NCBI RefSeq assembly: GCF_017638545.1
Contig: NZ_CP072110.1
Coordinates: 2,170,001 to 2,234,000 of the forward strand
Reading direction: 5' to 3'
DNA: 64,000 bases
Source: Psychrosphaera ytuae
GTDB taxonomy: Bacteria > Pseudomonadota > Gammaproteobacteria > Enterobacterales > Alteromonadaceae
Positions 62,101-64,000 of this stretch are shown here, in pieces. The notes beneath the pieces were generated by a model. That model was not told the DNA's origin and made no database searches. It worked only from the letters and a program-made list of their open reading frames with translations. Made by a program: the position numbers and the translations under genes. Position 1 is the first letter of the stretch. Every line of letters begins with the position of its first letter.

Positions 62101-64000
62101 ACGGCGCAGTAACGAATTTTATTTCAGTTACTCCGCAGCAGTACACAGTTGAAGTTACACCCGATGGTAACGGCAATGTTGATGTGTCTGTCGCTAACAA
62201 CACGAGTGTGGATAACTTCGCTAACCCTAATCTAGGCGATAGCGTTTTGATCAGTTATGACTCTGATAACGATGGCTTAACGGACAATGTCGAGCTTGCT
62301 TTAGGCACAGACCCAAACAACCCAGACTCTGATGGTGATGGTGTCCCAGACGCGGTCGAGGTGGTTGATAGTAACAACCCTGTCGACTCTGATAATGATG
62401 GTGTTATTGATGCACTAGACCCAGATGATGACAACGACGGTATTGCAACGTTAGTTGAAGATAAGAACACAGATTTAGATGGTGATCCTTCGACTAATGC
62501 GACTGATACCGACGGTGATGGAACGCCAGACTATCTAGATACAGACAGTGACGGAGACAATATCACTGACGTACAAGAAAGTGGTGCGAGTACACTCGAT
62601 ACTGACGGCGACGGAATCGTAGATTCGATTGACGTTGACCAAACAGGGGGCTTAGACCTCAACAATGATGGTGTCGATGATACTGTGATGGCAACCAATA
62701 CAGATTCGAGTTCGGCCTTAGATTATCTAAATTTAGACAGTGATGGTGATGGTATTCCTGATTTCTACGAGTCAGGTGCGGTATTTAGCGATACTGATAC
62801 AGATCTAATCGATAACACATTTGATGTCGACCAAACCGGTGGTCCAGATGTGAATCTAGACGGATACGATGATTCTGTATTGGCCCAGGAATCCGATTTA
62901 GATGGCTCTCCGGATTACCAAGATATAGACAGTGACAACGATGGTATTCCAGACAATTTGGAGTCGGGAATCGCAAATATAGACACTGATAATGACGGTA
63001 TTCTTGATGCGTTTGATGTAGACCAGACAGGAGGTATTGACGCTAACAACGATGGAATTGATGACAATGTTTCAAATGCACTGAATGATCAAGACGGTGA
63101 TGGCATCCCTGATTTCAAAGACATCGATAGTGACAATGATGGTTTGCCAGATGTTATAGAAATGGGCAGCAGTGGTGTCGACACTGACGGTGATGGTATA
63201 GACGATGCGTTTGATGTCGATCAAACCGGTGGTGCAGACGCTAATGGCGATGGTATTGATGACGCCTTATCACCTTTCGAACGTGACTTTGATGGTGATG
63301 GCACGCCGGATTATCTTGATAACGACAGTGATAATGACGGTGTAATAGATGGTATTGAGGCTGGTGTTGGTGATTCTCCGACTTATACGGATACGGATGG
63401 TGACGGAACTCCAGACGCAGTTGATGTAGACCAAACAGGCGGAACGGATGCAAACCAAGATGGCATCGACGATGCGTTTACAGCAGTTGATACTGACGGT
63501 GATGGTGCGCCTGATTATTTAGATCGAGATGCAGATGGTGATGGTTTGCCAGATGCAATTGAAGGTAATACCCAAACAGATACAGATGGTGTAGCGGACT
63601 ATCGCGATTCAGATAGCGACGGCGATGGTGTGCCTGACGGTACAGAAGCAATGGCGACTGGTATCGACAGTGACGGCGATGGAATTGATGATGCATTTGA
63701 CGTCGATATCACAGGGGGCACTGATGCAAACAATGATGGTGTAGATGACAACATTACCTTTGCAGACAGCGACGAAGATGGTGTTCCTGATTATATAGAC
63801 AGCAACATTGATACTGACGGCGATGGTTTAAGTGACTTAGAAGAAGGCACTACTGACACCGACAATGACGGGTTAGCTAACTATGAAGATACAGACTCAG
63901 ACAACGATGGTATTCCAGATTCTCAAGAAGGAATTGGTGATGCCGACGGTGATGGTATTCGTGACTTCGAAGATCTTGACTCTGACAACGACGGTATCTT
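59121..64000 (+). CDS. Giant secreted choice-of-anchor-L/GEVED/Ig-like/calcium-repeat protein (partial)
   Basis: The frame is open from an ATG at 59121 (AGAGG upstream) to the window edge, over 1,620 codons. A signal peptide ends near GLNAET. A choice-of-anchor-L domain (about 59240-59970; VFGSDEYNEYVYSGF) comes next, then a GEVED domain (59985-60500; GDYGDAPDSY, WIDFDRDGIFESGEE, EVEDYKFVI). Five Ig-like repeats (60513-61975) and one further Ig-like domain (LTFNFSEDVSGFTQGDIVV) follow. From about 62257 there is a long Asp/Gly-rich tract of thrombospondin type 3-like repeats (DSDNDGIPD, DTDGDGIDD), each likely to bind calcium. A surface adhesin or biofilm/particle-attachment role is inferred. 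The C-terminal anchor or secretion signal lies beyond the window. Confidence 0.9.
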   Translation, partial: MSMRPSATFQFSNLSLVISTVLLSASIGLNAETTGANGESVSKKDNVTVTTTDIINEISGSDLVISNIVFSGNDVQIGLFRNFDFLFDPNGVESFNNGVILSTGDVEGVVGNNASDNLTTLNQGGGAVTDNDLNESGFDIAKLTFQVNPTFDTLILDFVFGSDEYNEYVYSGFNDKLKIRVDDDTTGPNPFVDCALTPDGQAFSIDSVNRSSEFTPGNGASSNPDLYISNDFSDGVSFQTQMDGFTKRVTCRASVVPGQPANVAVGVVDDGDGQFDSWAFFRAKSLRSEPGGDYGDAPDSYQTLVASSGANHTIKEGVYIGLMPTGDTDGYGDGVEDSPGTATDDVDDGVDTFPQLVDTDSSYSIVVNATSINGSNSTIVAWIDFDRDGIFESGEETSVAVPSGTYQQDITVTWSSIPVNTQIGDTYARIRIANDGDGLTTSTPTGSVASGEVEDYKFVISGAGDVTPPDVVIDPVTDVTTPNGNLTAFAVTGSCTVGDGDVTVLVSDQDGSPANISSTVTCKSNGTWSTSFDVTSIDDGPNAIEVDASQTDAQGNVGNALQVTANKDITPPALTIDSPNPANSTNSSSYDVTGMCESGGTLVTVAISGATPATQDVACNLSMYTANFDVSSILDGANQISINVSQDDSVGNSAAIGGTENKDTVSPLVTINALPAANASNQSTYPVSGSCTSADGNVTVTLPGAPGSPKSVACSAGSWSTTFDVSGVSDGTNTIAVDAAQTDAANNTGNATQQTASKDTAAPVVTTDTPPVATQANQNTYTVTGTCTTSDGSVTVSIPGATPASTVVACSAGNWSATFDVSAIADNTNAISVNASQTDSFSNTGNATTQQANKDATAPVVTINSLSNANIANSNSYPLSGSCSSGDGNVTVTVAGATPSSQSVACSGGSWSASTDVSALSDGANVIAANASQTDAVGNTGNAAQQTGNKDTVAPTLSIDNAPTDITTLDPITLTFNFSEDVSGFTQGDIVVVNGAVTNFISVTPQQYTVEVTPDGNGNVDVSVANNTSVDNFANPNLGDSVLISYDSDNDGLTDNVELALGTDPNNPDSDGDGVPDAVEVVDSNNPVDSDNDGVIDALDPDDDNDGIATLVEDKNTDLDGDPSTNATDTDGDGTPDYLDTDSDGDNITDVQESGASTLDTDGDGIVDSIDVDQTGGLDLNNDGVDDTVMATNTDSSSALDYLNLDSDGDGIPDFYESGAVFSDTDTDLIDNTFDVDQTGGPDVNLDGYDDSVLAQESDLDGSPDYQDIDSDNDGIPDNLESGIANIDTDNDGILDAFDVDQTGGIDANNDGIDDNVSNALNDQDGDGIPDFKDIDSDNDGLPDVIEMGSSGVDTDGDGIDDAFDVDQTGGADANGDGIDDALSPFERDFDGDGTPDYLDNDSDNDGVIDGIEAGVGDSPTYTDTDGDGTPDAVDVDQTGGTDANQDGIDDAFTAVDTDGDGAPDYLDRDADGDGLPDAIEGNTQTDTDGVADYRDSDSDGDGVPDGTEAMATGIDSDGDGIDDAFDVDITGGTDANNDGVDDNITFADSDEDGVPDYIDSNIDTDGDGLSDLEEGTTDTDNDGLANYEDTDSDNDGIPDSQEGIGDADGDGIRDFEDLDSDNDGI
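60513..61975 (+). repeat. Five tandem Ig-like repeats of about 95 residues
   Basis: Units begin near 60513, 60828, 61115, 61402 and 61690. Each carries the pattern xxVTGSCTxxDGxVTVxxxGA, VACSxGSWSxxFDVSxxxDGxN, ASQTDxxGNTGNAxQQ, xKDTxxP. Paired Cys residues may form a disulfide within each unit. The last three units are most alike, which suggests recent duplication. Confidence 0.85.
62257..64000 (+). repeat. Calcium-binding Asp-rich repeat tract with a 64-92 residue higher-order period
   Basis: Short DxDxDGxxD calcium motifs are packed into larger units that each contain DVDQTGG followed by DANxDGIDD. The unit landmarks lie at 62631, 62823, 63015, 63213, 63423 and 63699 (the last as DVDITGG). 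Spacings are 192, 192, 198, 210 and 276 bases, all multiples of three. The tract continues past the window. Confidence 0.9.

Noticed and set aside
62255..63696. Several open frames on the minus strand opposite the calcium-repeat tract
   Set aside because: They are produced by the repetitive Asp/Gly codons of the plus-strand protein; their His/Tyr/Arg-rich products have no start signals or recognisable domains.
62257..64000. Regular short DNA repeats suggesting a CRISPR-like array
   Set aside because: The repeats are in frame, vary in length and translate to calcium-binding motifs. There are no constant-length spacers or cas genes.

Overview
The window reads as the chromosome of a marine, heterotrophic gammaproteobacterium. 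An Alteromonadales-type genome (relatives of Pseudoalteromonas, Thalassotalea, Psychrosphaera or Shewanella) fits best. The reasons are the moderate-to-low GC, a Vibrio/Shewanella-style TonB2 cluster, YbiT and RadD proteins close to the enterobacterial ones, a TonB-dependent receptor, surface-sorting tails of the PEP-CTERM and GlyGly-CTERM type, and many c-di-GMP and histidine-kinase genes. The genus cannot be named from sequence alone. I see no IS element, integrase, phage gene, CRISPR array or rRNA, and gene density is high throughout.

Layout. 1-4682 (minus): energy-transduction operon DUF3450 / TtpC-like ExbB / ExbB / ExbD / TonB / TPR protein, the last running off the window. 4962-7106 (minus): MscS channel and DapE. 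7296-11646 (minus): a beta-helix-like lipoprotein followed by a large TonB-dependent receptor, with a PhoB-box-like repeat array in front of the pair. 11897-16019 (minus): MoxR / DUF58 / TgpA-type transglutaminase operon. 16168-26033: alpha/beta hydrolase, LysE exporter, RND pump with its adaptor, RadD helicase and ABC-F protein YbiT.

26235-39207 is a sensory and signalling block. It holds a free-standing Hpt protein, a REC-GGDEF diguanylate cyclase, a TIGR03643 protein next to an ABC1-family kinase, a periplasmic binding protein translationally coupled to a hybrid histidine kinase with a canonical LOV (blue-light) motif, a PEP-CTERM-like protein, and an operon in which a histidine kinase with an ethylene-receptor-type membrane domain is coupled to a small response regulator and a REC-GGDEF-EAL protein. 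Light, a periplasmic ligand and an ethylene-like ligand may therefore all feed phosphorelay and c-di-GMP output within about 12 kb. This block is the main reason to look again at the window.

39212-48739: S9 peptidase, SAM methyltransferase, a CAU-anticodon tRNA (more like Ile2 than Met) with a clear promoter, a choice-of-anchor-B/Calx-beta surface protein, a FapA-domain protein, and a thioredoxin-NHL fusion resembling NHLRC2. 48723-54606 (minus): assimilatory sulfate reduction operon cysJ-cysI-cysH-cysG. 54840-58931: lipid kinase, two tandem DUF481 outer-membrane-type proteins and a BaiN/HI0933 flavoprotein. 59121-64000 (plus, incomplete): a very large secreted protein with choice-of-anchor-L and GEVED domains, about six Ig-like repeats and a long Asp-rich calcium-binding (thrombospondin type 3-like) repeat tract that runs off the window.
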